Positions 9,532 to 17,042 of a stretch of DNA of 46,814 bases are shown piece by piece. A model generated the notes under the pieces. That model ran no database searches. It was not told where the DNA came from and saw only the letters and a list, made by a program, of their open reading frames with translations. Origin of the DNA: Mycobacterium sp. (lineage in GTDB: Bacteria > Actinomycetota > Actinomycetes > Mycobacteriales > Mycobacteriaceae); the NCBI GenBank assembly GCA_025963385.1, contig JAOPUT010000017.1:1-46814 (forward strand), read 5' to 3'. Numbering within the stretch: the first letter of the stretch is position 1; each line of letters opens with the position of its first letter. Position numbers and translations under genes: made by a program.

Positions 9532-10365
9532 ATGGCACGCTCCGACGTCCTGGTCACCGCCGACTGGGCCGAGAGCAATCTCGACACGCCCAACGTCGTC
9601 TTCGTCGAGGTCGACGAGGACACCAGCGCCTACGACGGCGGCCACATCGCGGGTGCCGTGAAGCTGGACTGGCGCGACGACCTGCAGGATCCGATCAAGC
9701 GCGACTTCGTCGACCAGCAGCAGTTCTCCAAGCTGCTGTCCGACAAGGGCATCGCCAACGACGACACCGTCGTCCTCTACGGCGGCAACAACAACTGGTT
9801 CGCCGCGTACGCGTACTGGTACTTCAAGCTGTACGGGCACCAGGACGTCAAGCTGCTCGACGGCGGTCGCAAGAAGTGGGAGCTCGACGGCCGCCCCCTG
9901 TCGGCCGACGCGGTGAGCCGCCCGGCGACGTCCTATGTGGCAGGCGCGCCGAACACCACCATCCGCGCGTTCCGTGACGAGGTGATCGACGCCATCGGCA
10001 CCAAGAACCTGGTCGACGTCCGCTCCCCCGACGAGTTCTCCGGCAAGATCCTCGCGCCCGCACACCTGCCCCAGGAGCAGAGCCAGCGGGCAGGCCACAT
10101 CCCGAGCGCCATCAACGTGCCGTGGAGTAAGGCCGCCAACGAGGACGGCACCTTCAAGTCCGACGCCGACCTCGAGAAGCTGTACGCCGAGGCGGGCCTG
10201 GACGGCTCCAAGGAGACCATCGCCTACTGCCGGATCGGTGAGCGCTCGTCGCACACCTGGTTCGTGCTGCAGGAGCTCCTTGGCCACACGAACGTCAAGA
10301 ACTACGACGGCAGTTGGACCGAATACGGCTCCCTGGTGGGCGCCCCGATCGAGTTGGGAAGTTGA
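9532..10365 (+). CDS. cysA2: Thiosulfate sulfurtransferase (two-domain rhodanese)
   Basis: 277 residues with two rhodanese domains. The inactive N-terminal one includes FVEVDEDTSAYDGGHIAGAV and the catalytic C-terminal one includes LVDVRSPDEFSGK and the active-site loop AYCRIGERSS with Cys233. It moves sulfane sulfur from thiosulfate to an acceptor. It is the second gene of the operon behind the cysteine-rich leader, in line with control by cysteine supply. A GTG/ATG choice is not an issue: ATG 9532 aligns with the family start MARSDVLVTADW. Named after M. tuberculosis CysA2 by synteny, although it is an enzyme, not the sulfate ABC transporter ATPase. Confidence 0.93.
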   Translation: MARSDVLVTADWAESNLDTPNVVFVEVDEDTSAYDGGHIAGAVKLDWRDDLQDPIKRDFVDQQQFSKLLSDKGIANDDTVVLYGGNNNWFAAYAYWYFKLYGHQDVKLLDGGRKKWELDGRPLSADAVSRPATSYVAGAPNTTIRAFRDEVIDAIGTKNLVDVRSPDEFSGKILAPAHLPQEQSQRAGHIPSAINVPWSKAANEDGTFKSDADLEKLYAEAGLDGSKETIAYCRIGERSSHTWFVLQELLGHTNVKNYDGSWTEYGSLVGAPIELGS

Positions 10366-10366
10366 T

Positions 10367-10669
10367 ATGTGCTCTGCACCCAAGCAAGGACTGACGTTGC
10401 CATCCAGCGTTGACCTGGAGAAGGAAACGGTCATCACCGGACGCGTCGTCGACGGCGCCGGCCAGACCGTCGGCGGGGCGTTCGTGCGCCTGCTGGACTC
10501 CTCCGACGAGTTCACCGCGGAGGTCGTCGCATCGGCGACCGGTGACTTCCGGTTCTTCGCCGCGCCTGGCACGTGGACGCTTCGCGCCCTGTCGCCTGCG
10601 GGCAACGGCGACGCCAGCGTTGCGCCGTCCGGCGCAGGCATCCACGAAGTCGACGTCAAGGTCGCATAG
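10367..10669 (+). CDS. sseC: SseC-like DUF1416 protein
   Basis: 100 residues beginning MCSAPKQGLTLP, a signature start for SseC proteins, followed by a carboxypeptidase-regulatory-like beta sandwich (VITGRVVDGAGQTVGGAFVR, ASATGDFRFFAAPGTWTLR). The start is 1 bp past the sulfurtransferase stop, so the two are coupled. SseC homologues always accompany these sulfurtransferases. The Cys at position 2 may accept sulfur or bind metal, which is inference. It is the last gene of the cysteine-controlled operon. Confidence 0.9.
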   Translation: MCSAPKQGLTLPSSVDLEKETVITGRVVDGAGQTVGGAFVRLLDSSDEFTAEVVASATGDFRFFAAPGTWTLRALSPAGNGDASVAPSGAGIHEVDVKVA

Positions 10670-10716
10670 CATCTGGCGTGCGGTGCCCCGGCATGTCGGG
10701 GCGCCGCCGAACGAAC

Positions 10717-10729
10717 TAGACTGACCGAC
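10717..10729 (+). promoter_or_regulatory. Leaderless promoter for the small membrane protein gene
   Basis: TAGACT (10717-10722) fits TANNNT and sits 7 nt before the GTG at 10730, the same layout as at the cysteine leader peptide. It predicts an mRNA starting on the start codon. Confidence 0.6.
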
Positions 10730-10828
10730 GTGGTGCTCTTCTTCGAGATCATGCTCGTCGCGGCGGTCGTCGTCATCACCTGGTTCGCCCTGTACGCGGT
10801 GTACCGGCTGGTCACCGACGACTTGTGA
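10730..10828 (+). CDS. Small single-span membrane protein (32 aa)
   Basis: A 32-residue frame read from GTG: a short polar start (VVLFFE), one hydrophobic helix ([20 protein letters not shown]) and an acidic end (LVTDDL). It has a leaderless promoter directly upstream. Its stop overlaps the GTG of the nitrobindin-like gene (GTGA), which argues that it is translated and coupled. I do not recognise the family. It may anchor or partner the downstream protein at the membrane. Confidence 0.6.
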   Translation: MVLFFEIMLVAAVVVITWFALYAVYRLVTDDL

Positions 10829-11508
10829 CGGCCGACGACAACCCCGAAGTTCCCAATGAGGCGACGGGGTCGACGGTTCCAGGCTCAGCCGACCGTGCCA
10901 TCGAGGCGGCTGCCGAACGCGCCAAGGCCACGGCTGCGCGCAATCTCCCGTCCTTCGACGACCTACCGCTTCCCGCCGACACCGCCAACCTCCGCGAAGG
11001 CGTCAGCCTCGACGACGCCCTACTGGCGCTGCTGCCGCTCGTCGGCGTGTGGCGCGGTGAGGGCACCGGTCGCGGCGCCGACGGCGACTATCCCTTCGGC
11101 CAGCAGATCGTCGTCTCTCACGACGGCGGCGAGTACCTGAACTGGGAAGCACGCTCGTGGCTGCTCTCCGAGACCGGTGAGTACCTGGGGCCGTCGCTCC
11201 GCGAGTCCGGGTTCTGGCGCTTCGTGAACGATCCCGAGGATCCCGCAGAGTCCCAGGCGATCGAACTGCTTCTCGCCCACTCCGCCGGTTACGTCGAACT
11301 CTTCTACGGCCACCCGCTCAACCAGTCGTCCTGGGAGTTGGCGACCGACGCGCTGGCCCGCAGCAAGTCGGGAGTGCTCGTCGGGGGCGCCAAGCGGCTC
11401 TACGGCATCGTCGACGGTGGCGACCTCGCCTACGTCGAAGAGCGCGTCGACGCGGATGGCGGCCTCGTTCCGCACCTGTCTGCGCGGCTGTCACGGCACG
11501 TCGGCTAG
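10825..11508 (+). CDS. Nitrobindin-like / FABP-like beta-barrel protein
   Basis: 227 residues. The first 60 are a variable, Ala/Glu-rich extension; the barrel starts around [16 protein letters not shown] with the GxWxGxG motif (residues 74-82). The C-terminal segment [13 protein letters not shown] has a His where heme-binding nitrobindins carry their proximal ligand. It corresponds by synteny to Rv0813c, solved as a FABP-like fold (from memory). A role in heme, NO/peroxynitrite or lipid binding is inference. The GTG start overlaps the small membrane gene; its stop overlaps the start of the lipoprotein gene. Confidence 0.85.
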   Translation: MTADDNPEVPNEATGSTVPGSADRAIEAAAERAKATAARNLPSFDDLPLPADTANLREGVSLDDALLALLPLVGVWRGEGTGRGADGDYPFGQQIVVSHDGGEYLNWEARSWLLSETGEYLGPSLRESGFWRFVNDPEDPAESQAIELLLAHSAGYVELFYGHPLNQSSWELATDALARSKSGVLVGGAKRLYGIVDGGDLAYVEERVDADGGLVPHLSARLSRHVG

Positions 11509-11789
11509 TGCGGCTCCTTGCCGGTGCCGCGGTCATCACTGCGGCGGCTCTTCTCACGTCGTGTACGTCCCAAACACCTGCGCCGTCCGAAACACCCACC
11601 CCTAACGATCAGCGCACCACGTCGCAGTCCCCTCCGACAGGGCACGGCGCCCTGGCTCAGTGCCTCAGGGAGCATGGCGTTCCCGCGGCACCGGGACCGA
11701 CCACGGGGCCGCCGGCGGGCGTCGACCAGGACGCCTGGCAGAGGGCGATGCACGACTGCTCGTCATTGGGCCCGGGGCCCGCGAGCTAG
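11508..11789 (+). CDS. Small putative lipoprotein
   Basis: 93 residues: signal peptide RLLAGAAVITAAALLTSC ending in a lipobox (LTSC), a Thr/Pro/Ser-rich linker, then a short domain with two Cys (ALAQCLREHGVPAAPGPT and MHDCSSLGPG) that could form a disulfide. The Cx(n)C pattern QCLREHG resembles small actinobacterial secreted proteins, but I cannot name a function. The GTG start uses the last base of the nitrobindin-like stop codon, so it is the third gene of that operon. Confidence 0.7.
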   Translation: MRLLAGAAVITAAALLTSCTSQTPAPSETPTPNDQRTTSQSPPTGHGALAQCLREHGVPAAPGPTTGPPAGVDQDAWQRAMHDCSSLGPGPAS

Positions 11790-11802
11790 TGCAGACATGG
11801 AG

Positions 11803-11855
11803 CGGCCCCCGAGCCTTTGGTTCCTGGTTGGACGGGCCGAGGGGCTCGGGGGCCG
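11803..11855. terminator. 13-bp perfect inverted repeat, likely bidirectional terminator
   Basis: Arm 11803-11815 (C-GGCCCCCGAGCC) pairs with 11843-11855 over 13 bp, with a 27-nt loop. There is no T tract, as is common for mycobacterial terminators. It lies just past the lipoprotein gene on the plus strand, and on the minus strand would end the transcript that starts near 11970. Confidence 0.6.
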
Positions 11856-11970
11856 GGTGACTGCAGGGAATTCGCCAGCGCACGCTGGTAAACACCCGGT
11901 GCTGCTAGCGGGCAGCCACCTCACTTGTCCATGAGTCATTCAATTTCTGGACCACCTCCTTCCCTGTGTA
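11803..11970 (-). ncRNA. Candidate structured small RNA / short-ORF transcript
   Basis: On the minus strand a promoter-like pair, TTGTCG (12000-12005) and TACCTT (11977-11982) with a 17-nt spacer, predicts a start near 11970. Then come an extended Shine-Dalgarno (11949-11961, AAGGAGGTGGTCC), a hairpin with arms at 11927-11931 and 11948-11952, one of 8 bp with one bulge (arms 11898-11905 and 11912-11920), a perfect 6-bp one (11875-11880, 11883-11888), and the 13-bp hairpin at 11803-11855. Short frames exist: ATG 11939 (58 codons) and a frame ending VVQKLNDSWTSEVAAR. Whether the product is RNA or peptide is open. Confidence 0.45.
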
Positions 11971-12024
11971 AAAGCGAAGGTACTCCCGAAAGCTTGTGCC
12001 GACAACCGATTTTGGCGTCGGTGA

Positions 12025-12882
12025 TCAACCGGGACGGGCGACCGCCTCGTCCACGATCGAGGCCATGTCTACCTTCTCGGACACCTGGCCCAACGGCTCA
12101 CCGTCCAGGGTGTGCACCCGCGCCGCCAACGTGATGCTCGACAGCAACCAAACACCTTGCGCGGTAAGCAGATCCATGATCTGCAGTGCTCTATCTTCGC
12201 AAATCAGACCTCGCGAGCGGGCCACGTCGAACACGGCCCGAACGGTGGTGCCGGGCAGGATCGGCATCGTCGGCGGAGGCGTCGACAACACTCCGTCACC
12301 GTCGGCGATCACCACGCTCGAGCGAGGCCCCTCGAGGACGAAGCCGTCGGCACTCACCAGCACCACGTCACCGACGCCCCGGCGTTCGGCATGACGCAGG
12401 GCCGCGGCATTGGCGGCATACGACAGCGACTTGGCACCCGCGACCGACCACGGCGCCGTCACGCCCACCTCCGACGCCACCCCGCGGTCCAGCGTCATCG
12501 CCGACACCCCGTCGCGACGCGAGACGAGCGCCCGCCCTGGCAGCGGCGACACCGTGACGAAGCCCGTCGCGACGCCGTCGCGGCCACGGCCGAACACCAC
12601 CCTCAGCACCGCGTCGGAATCGTCGGGCCACCGCGCGGACGCGGCCATCGCGGCGGCCCGCCATCGCGATAGGTCGGGACGCGGCAGTCCGGTGATCGCG
12701 GCAGACCGCGCCAGCCGCTCGAGGTGCGCGTCGAGCAGGCACGCCCGCCCGCGGCGGACAAGCACCGTCTCGAACACACCATCCCCGCGGGCGAACATGG
12801 GGTCGTCGGCGTACGCGACGGGTCGGTCCGGTTCGACGGTCTGACCGTCGAGCGTGACGACGATCTCGCCGTGGGTCGCCAT
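12025..12882 (-). CDS. pabC: Aminodeoxychorismate lyase-like aminotransferase class IV
   Basis: 285 residues, PLP-dependent fold type IV. FARGDGVFETVLVRRGRACL is the family N-terminal motif, the Schiff-base Lys is probably in AGAKSLSYAANAAALR, and the cofactor-binding region is VLEGPRSSVVIADGDGVL. The expected reaction is release of pyruvate from aminodeoxychorismate to give p-aminobenzoate for folate; a D-amino-acid transaminase cannot be excluded from sequence. I place the start at ATG 12882 (MATHGEIVVTLDG); the longer frame is the shadow of the next gene. It is divergent from the YgfZ-like folate protein, a fitting neighbour. Equivalent to Rv0812. Confidence 0.87.
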   Translation of the reverse strand: MATHGEIVVTLDGQTVEPDRPVAYADDPMFARGDGVFETVLVRRGRACLLDAHLERLARSAAITGLPRPDLSRWRAAAMAASARWPDDSDAVLRVVFGRGRDGVATGFVTVSPLPGRALVSRRDGVSAMTLDRGVASEVGVTAPWSVAGAKSLSYAANAAALRHAERRGVGDVVLVSADGFVLEGPRSSVVIADGDGVLSTPPPTMPILPGTTVRAVFDVARSRGLICEDRALQIMDLLTAQGVWLLSSITLAARVHTLDGEPLGQVSEKVDMASIVDEAVARPG

Positions 12883-12925
12883 GGAGCATGAGGTTAATGC
12901 CGCCTGCCCTCCGTACGCTGGAGGG

Positions 12926-14005
12926 ATGTCCGCAATCCCCGCACCTGAGTCCGGTCCCGACGCCGGCGCCACATGGCACTACGGCGACCCGTTCGGTGAG
13001 CAGCGCGCCGCAGAGACCGGTGTCGTGGTGGTGGACCGGTCGCACCGGGCGACCATTCAGCTCACCGGCAACGAGCGCGGGAAGTGGCTGCACACGATCT
13101 CCACCCAGCACGTGAGCGACCTCCCCGACGGCTCCGTCGTCGAGAACCTGAGCCTCGACGCGCAGGGCCGTGTCGAAGATCACTGGTTCCAGACGCAGCT
13201 CGACGGCGTCACGATCATCGACACCGAACCATGGCGCGGTGAGTCGTTGCTGGCCTATCTGCGCAAGATGATCTTCTGGGCCGACGTCGTCGCCGACCCG
13301 GCCGATCTCGCCGTGCTGTCGCTGCTCGGCCCCAAGGTCGGTGACCCGGCGGTGCTCGAGGCTATCGGCGTACCGGCACTTCCCGCCCTCGCCACCGCAT
13401 CGCCGCTGGCAGACGGCGGTTTCATCCGCACCGTGGGCGACGGCGAGGTCGACCTGGTGGTGCCGCGCAGTGCGGTGTCCGCCTGGCGGGACCGGCTGAT
13501 CGCCGCGGGTGGTCAACCGGCGGGGATCTGGGCCTACGAGGCACACCGGGCCGCTGTGCTGCGACCCCGACTGGGCGTCGACACCGACGAGCGGACGATT
13601 CCACACGAGGTCGGCTGGATCGGCGGACCCGGCGAAGGTGCGGTTCACCTCGACAAGGGTTGCTATCGCGGTCAGGAGACGGTCGCGCGGGTGCACAACC
13701 TCGGCAAACCGCCGCGGATGCTGGTCCTGCTGCACCTGGACGGATCGGCGGACCGGCCGGTGACCGGAGATCCGGTTCTCGCTGGTGGACGGATCATCGG
13801 GCGGCTCGGCACGGTCGTCGACCACGTCGATCTGGGCCCGATCGCGGTCGCGCTGCTCAAGCGCGGGGTCCCTGCGGACACCCCGTTGACGACGGGTGGC
13901 GAGGCGGCCGTGAGCGCGCTGATCGACCCGGATTCGATGCCGGCGGCCGCCGGAGTCGGCGCCGGACGACTCGCCGTGGAACGTCTGCGGAGCAACCAGC
14001 GTTGA
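12926..14005 (+). CDS. ygfZ: YgfZ/GcvT-like folate-binding protein
   Basis: 359 residues with a GcvT-type fold. The YgfZ signature KGCYRGQETVARVHNLGKPP (K-G-C-Y-x-G-Q-E) is intact, including its Cys. YgfZ proteins bind tetrahydrofolate and help maintain iron-sulfur enzymes. The start is ATG 12926 with GGAGGG just upstream; the open frame continues upstream without coding character. It is divergent from pabC (44-bp gap), linking two folate-related functions. Equivalent to Rv0811c. Confidence 0.9.
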   Translation: MSAIPAPESGPDAGATWHYGDPFGEQRAAETGVVVVDRSHRATIQLTGNERGKWLHTISTQHVSDLPDGSVVENLSLDAQGRVEDHWFQTQLDGVTIIDTEPWRGESLLAYLRKMIFWADVVADPADLAVLSLLGPKVGDPAVLEAIGVPALPALATASPLADGGFIRTVGDGEVDLVVPRSAVSAWRDRLIAAGGQPAGIWAYEAHRAAVLRPRLGVDTDERTIPHEVGWIGGPGEGAVHLDKGCYRGQETVARVHNLGKPPRMLVLLHLDGSADRPVTGDPVLAGGRIIGRLGTVVDHVDLGPIAVALLKRGVPADTPLTTGGEAAVSALIDPDSMPAAAGVGAGRLAVERLRSNQR

Positions 14006-14152
14006 ACCGTGGGTCGCCGCGCTCGCCGCGGGGACGGCCCTGCCAGCATGAGACCGTCGGGCACGGTAAAGTGTTGACAGGACGATAAAACACACTCAGA
14101 TCGGAGCCGCCTGCTAATCGGGCCGCTCCGTTATTGCGCGAGGGGGTCCCCT

Positions 14153-14341
14153 ATGGGCCGCGGCCGGGCGAAGGCGAAGCAGACAAAGGTTGCTCGTGAC
14201 CTTAAGTACAGCTCGCCACAAACCGATTTCCAACGGTTACAGCAGGAGCTGGGCGGTTCCGGGTCCCCCGAACCGGACAGTCTGAACGGTGACGGGCCGG
14301 TGGACGACCGTTGGGTCGACGACGACGACTGGCGTCGCTGA
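14153..14341 (+). CDS. DUF3073 small acidic/basic protein
   Basis: 62 residues with a basic N-terminus (GRGRAKAKQTKVARDLKYSS), a helical middle (FQRLQQELGG) and a very acidic end (DDRWVDDDDWRR). This is the conserved actinobacterial DUF3073 family (Rv0810c); function unknown. The 147-bp leader region holds TAAAGT (14067-14072) as a possible -10 and TTGACA (14074-14079) as a possible -35 of a second start. A stem between CGGAGC and GCTCCG lies just before the gene, so the 5' UTR may be structured. Confidence 0.9.
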   Translation: MGRGRAKAKQTKVARDLKYSSPQTDFQRLQQELGGSGSPEPDSLNGDGPVDDRWVDDDDWRR

Positions 14342-14373
14342 CCGGTCTCCCGACCAGCGCCTCTACCCCGCGT

Positions 14374-15453
14374 TCAGAACCTCGGGTGCTGCCCGACCAA
14401 CTGAGCGCGGGACTTTCCCTTGCCACCCTTCGTGACGGTGCCCAGGGTCCAGCAGTCCAGGTGACGGGCCGTCAAGATCGCCAACGCACGGTCGGTGTCC
14501 TCCGGCGCGACGATGGCGACCATGCCGACACCCATGTTGAACGTCTTGTCCATCTCCGCGCGTTCGATGCGCCCGCGCTGGGCGATCATCGCGAACACCG
14601 GGGCGGGCGTCCACGTTCCGCGGTCCAGCTCGGCACTCAGTCCGTTCGGGATCACGCGCTCGAGGTTGCCCGCGAGTCCGCCGCCGGTGACGTGGCAGAA
14701 CGTCCGCACCTGGGTCTCGGCGGCCAGCGCTAGACAGTCCTTGGCATAGATCCGCGTCGGCTCGAGAAGCTCTTCGCCCAGCGTGCGACCGAATTCTTCG
14801 ACGTGTCCCGCGAGATTGCCCCGGTCGATCTCGAGCAGCACCTTGCGGGCGAGCGAGTATCCGTTGGAGTGCAGCCCCGTCGAGGCCATGGCGATGATGA
14901 CGTCACCGGGCTTGACCCGGTCGGGGCCGAGGACGTCGTCCGCCTCGACGACGCCGACGCCGGTCGCGGAGATGTCGTAGTGGTCGGGAGACATCAAGCC
15001 GGGATGTTCGGCGGTCTCGCCGCCGAGGAGCGCGCACCCGGCGATCACGCAGCCGTCGGCGATGCCGGACACGATCTCGGCGACGCGTTCCGGGACGGTT
15101 CGGCCGACGGCGATGTAGTCCTGGAGGAACAGCGGCTCGGCGCCGCACACGACGAGGTCGTCGACGACCATCGCCACCAGGTCAAGACCGACCGTGTCGT
15201 GCTTGTCCATCGCCTGGGCGATCGCAAGCTTGGTGCCGACGCCGTCCGTGGACGATGCCAGCAGCGGTTCGCGATACCCGCCACGTAGGGCGAACAACCC
15301 GGCGAAACCGCCGAGACCGCCCCTTACCTCCGGTCGAGTCGCCTTCTTCGCAAGCGGTTTGAACAGTTCGACCGCGCGGTCCCCCGCTTCGATGTCCACC
15401 CCAGCAGATGCGTAGGAGGCGCCGCTGTCGCCGGCCCGCTGATCCTCGCTCAT
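14374..15453 (-). CDS. purM: Phosphoribosylformylglycinamidine cyclo-ligase PurM
   Basis: 359 residues. It closes FGAM to aminoimidazole ribonucleotide with ATP, step 5 of purine synthesis. Characteristic stretches are ASSTDGVGTKLAIAQAM, LDLVAMVVDDLVVCGAEPLF and GCALLGGETAEHPG, plus IAMASTGLHSNGYSL. The start is ATG 15453 (MSEDQRAGDSGASY); the frame extends to 15603 but the extra residues are non-conserved. It follows purF on the minus strand, though a plus-strand oxidoreductase and a cupin gene lie between them. Equivalent to Rv0809. Confidence 0.95.
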   Translation of the reverse strand: MSEDQRAGDSGASYASAGVDIEAGDRAVELFKPLAKKATRPEVRGGLGGFAGLFALRGGYREPLLASSTDGVGTKLAIAQAMDKHDTVGLDLVAMVVDDLVVCGAEPLFLQDYIAVGRTVPERVAEIVSGIADGCVIAGCALLGGETAEHPGLMSPDHYDISATGVGVVEADDVLGPDRVKPGDVIIAMASTGLHSNGYSLARKVLLEIDRGNLAGHVEEFGRTLGEELLEPTRIYAKDCLALAAETQVRTFCHVTGGGLAGNLERVIPNGLSAELDRGTWTPAPVFAMIAQRGRIERAEMDKTFNMGVGMVAIVAPEDTDRALAILTARHLDCWTLGTVTKGGKGKSRAQLVGQHPRF

Positions 15454-15533
15454 CGCGCCCAAGGGTACCGGTCCCGACGATCGGGGTGCACATTCCATGC
15501 CCCGAGCGGTGCAGGTGTGACACGCTGCCGACC

Positions 15534-15962
15534 ATGAATTGTGTTTGCCCGCTGGTTTCCGCCTCCATCGTCGCGGCGGCGCTCGCGTCGCCGGCGATCG
15601 CATCGGCCACCCCCGGACGTGACATCCAGGCCGACGTCCTGTCCCAGGCCACCGTCGACGGGCACGACTACGTCACCAAGCAGATCACGATCGCCCCGGG
15701 CGGCAGCACGGGCTGGCACTGGCATCCCGGGCGGGTGTTCGGCGTGATCCGCTCGGGCACACTGACCCACGACTTCGCGGACTGCTCGGTCGACGGCATC
15801 TACGCGCCTGGCGCCCCCATCACGGAGGCGAGCGGTCCGGACAACGTACACGTCGGCCGCAACCTCGGACCCGACCCCGTTGTCATGTGGGTCGTCTACA
15901 TCGACGACGCAGGTGCCCCGCTGTTCGTCGACGCCCCGAATCCCGGCTGTCCGTTTGAATAG
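15534..15962 (+). CDS. Secreted cupin-domain protein
   Basis: 142 residues. A Sec signal peptide (MNCVCPLVSASIVAAALASP, cleavage near AIASATPG) precedes one cupin barrel: ITIAPGGSTGWHWHPGRVFG carries the metal-binding HWH and the later NVHVGRNLG a third His. Two further Cys (DCSVDG, NPGCPFE) may form a disulfide outside the cell. The function is unknown; similar small secreted cupins are common in mycobacteria. It starts 80 bp from the divergent purM start, so the two probably share a promoter region. Confidence 0.8.
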   Translation: MNCVCPLVSASIVAAALASPAIASATPGRDIQADVLSQATVDGHDYVTKQITIAPGGSTGWHWHPGRVFGVIRSGTLTHDFADCSVDGIYAPGAPITEASGPDNVHVGRNLGPDPVVMWVVYIDDAGAPLFVDAPNPGCPFE

Positions 15963-16035
15963 GTCGCTTCGCGGACATCTGTATCGGTGTCTGCTCCGAA
16001 TACCTCGGTAGTGGAAACCGACGGACGGAGGCTAG

Positions 16036-17013
16036 ATGTCGGACGTTGAGTCGCGCCGCTCATTGGTGACGGGGGCAACCGGATATATCGGCGGGCATCT
16101 CGCCGCCACGCTGGTAGAGCAAGGGCAGACCGTGCGGGCCATGGCCCGCAGGCCCGAGAAGCTCGACGACGCGCCTTGGCGCGACCGTGCCGAGGTGGTG
16201 CGCGGCGACCTGGGTGACCCCGAGTCGCTGACCGCCGCGTTCGACGGAGTCGACGTCGTCTACTACCTCGTCCACTCGATGGGCACCTCGCGCGACTTCG
16301 TCAGCGAAGAGGAGAAGTCCGCGCACAACGTGGTCGCCGCCGCCGAGAAGGCGGGCGTGCGCCGCGTGGTCTATCTCTCCGGCCTGCATCCCAAGGGCGA
16401 ACTGTCCCGCCACCTGAAGTCGCGAAACAAGGTCGGGGAAATCCTGATGGCGTCGTCGGTGGAGGCGGTGGTCCTGCAGGCGGGCATCGTCATCGGTTCC
16501 GGATCGGCGTCCTTCGAGATGGTCCGCCACCTGACCGACCGCCTGCCGGTGATGACCACCCCGAAGTGGGTGCGCAACAAGATTCAGCCGATCTCGATCG
16601 ACGACGTCTTGTACTACCTCTCCGAGGCTGCCGACGCGCCGATTCCGAAGTCGCGGACCTTCGACGTCGGATGTCCGGACGTCCTGGAGTACGCCGACGC
16701 GATGCAGATCTACGCCGAGGAGGCGGGGCTGCGCCGGCGGTTCATCGTGGCACTGCCCCTGCTGACCCCGAGCATCGCGAGCTGGTGGGTGGGCTTGGTT
16801 ACGCCGATCCCGTCCGGGCTGGCCCGGCCACTGGTGGAGTCACTCGAGCACGACGCGGTCATGTCGGAGCACGACATCGACGACGTCATCCCGCCGCCGC
16901 CCGGCGGCCTGACGAGCTACCGGGACTCGGTGCGGCGCGCGCTCGAAGGCGACGGGACGACCGGCAAGGGACGCCGCCACCTGATCCGTTTCAGTTCGGC
17001 TGCGCCGCAATAA
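16036..17013 (+). CDS. Atypical SDR / NAD(P)H-binding NmrA-like protein
   Basis: 325 residues. The N-terminal dinucleotide-binding motif LVTGATGYIGGHLAATL (TGxxGxxG) is followed by AMARRPEKL, DLGDPESLTAAFDGVDVVYYLVHS and VVYLSGLHPKG. The catalytic YxxxK of classical SDRs is missing, as in atypical SDRs related to complex I 39-kDa subunits. The C-terminal part (RRFIVALPLLTPSIASWWVGLVTP) is hydrophobic and may touch the membrane. GGACGGAGG lies just before the start. It is convergent with purF. The substrate is unknown. Confidence 0.85.
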   Translation: MSDVESRRSLVTGATGYIGGHLAATLVEQGQTVRAMARRPEKLDDAPWRDRAEVVRGDLGDPESLTAAFDGVDVVYYLVHSMGTSRDFVSEEEKSAHNVVAAAEKAGVRRVVYLSGLHPKGELSRHLKSRNKVGEILMASSVEAVVLQAGIVIGSGSASFEMVRHLTDRLPVMTTPKWVRNKIQPISIDDVLYYLSEAADAPIPKSRTFDVGCPDVLEYADAMQIYAEEAGLRRRFIVALPLLTPSIASWWVGLVTPIPSGLARPLVESLEHDAVMSEHDIDDVIPPPPGGLTSYRDSVRRALEGDGTTGKGRRHLIRFSSAAPQ

Positions 17014-17042
17014 CTTTCAGGGACGCCACGACGGCGGGACCG

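Noticed and set aside
11860..12024. A tRNA gene in the pabC-nitrobindin gap
   Set aside because: The hairpins there do not form a cloverleaf, and no acceptor stem or CCA-like end is seen.
12883..14095. 575-codon frame antisense to the YgfZ-like gene
   Set aside because: Composition is that of a shadow; the plus strand carries the intact YgfZ signature.
14341..14374. Terminator between DUF3073 and purM
   Set aside because: Only a 4-bp GGTC/GACC stem is visible in the 32-bp gap; too weak to call.
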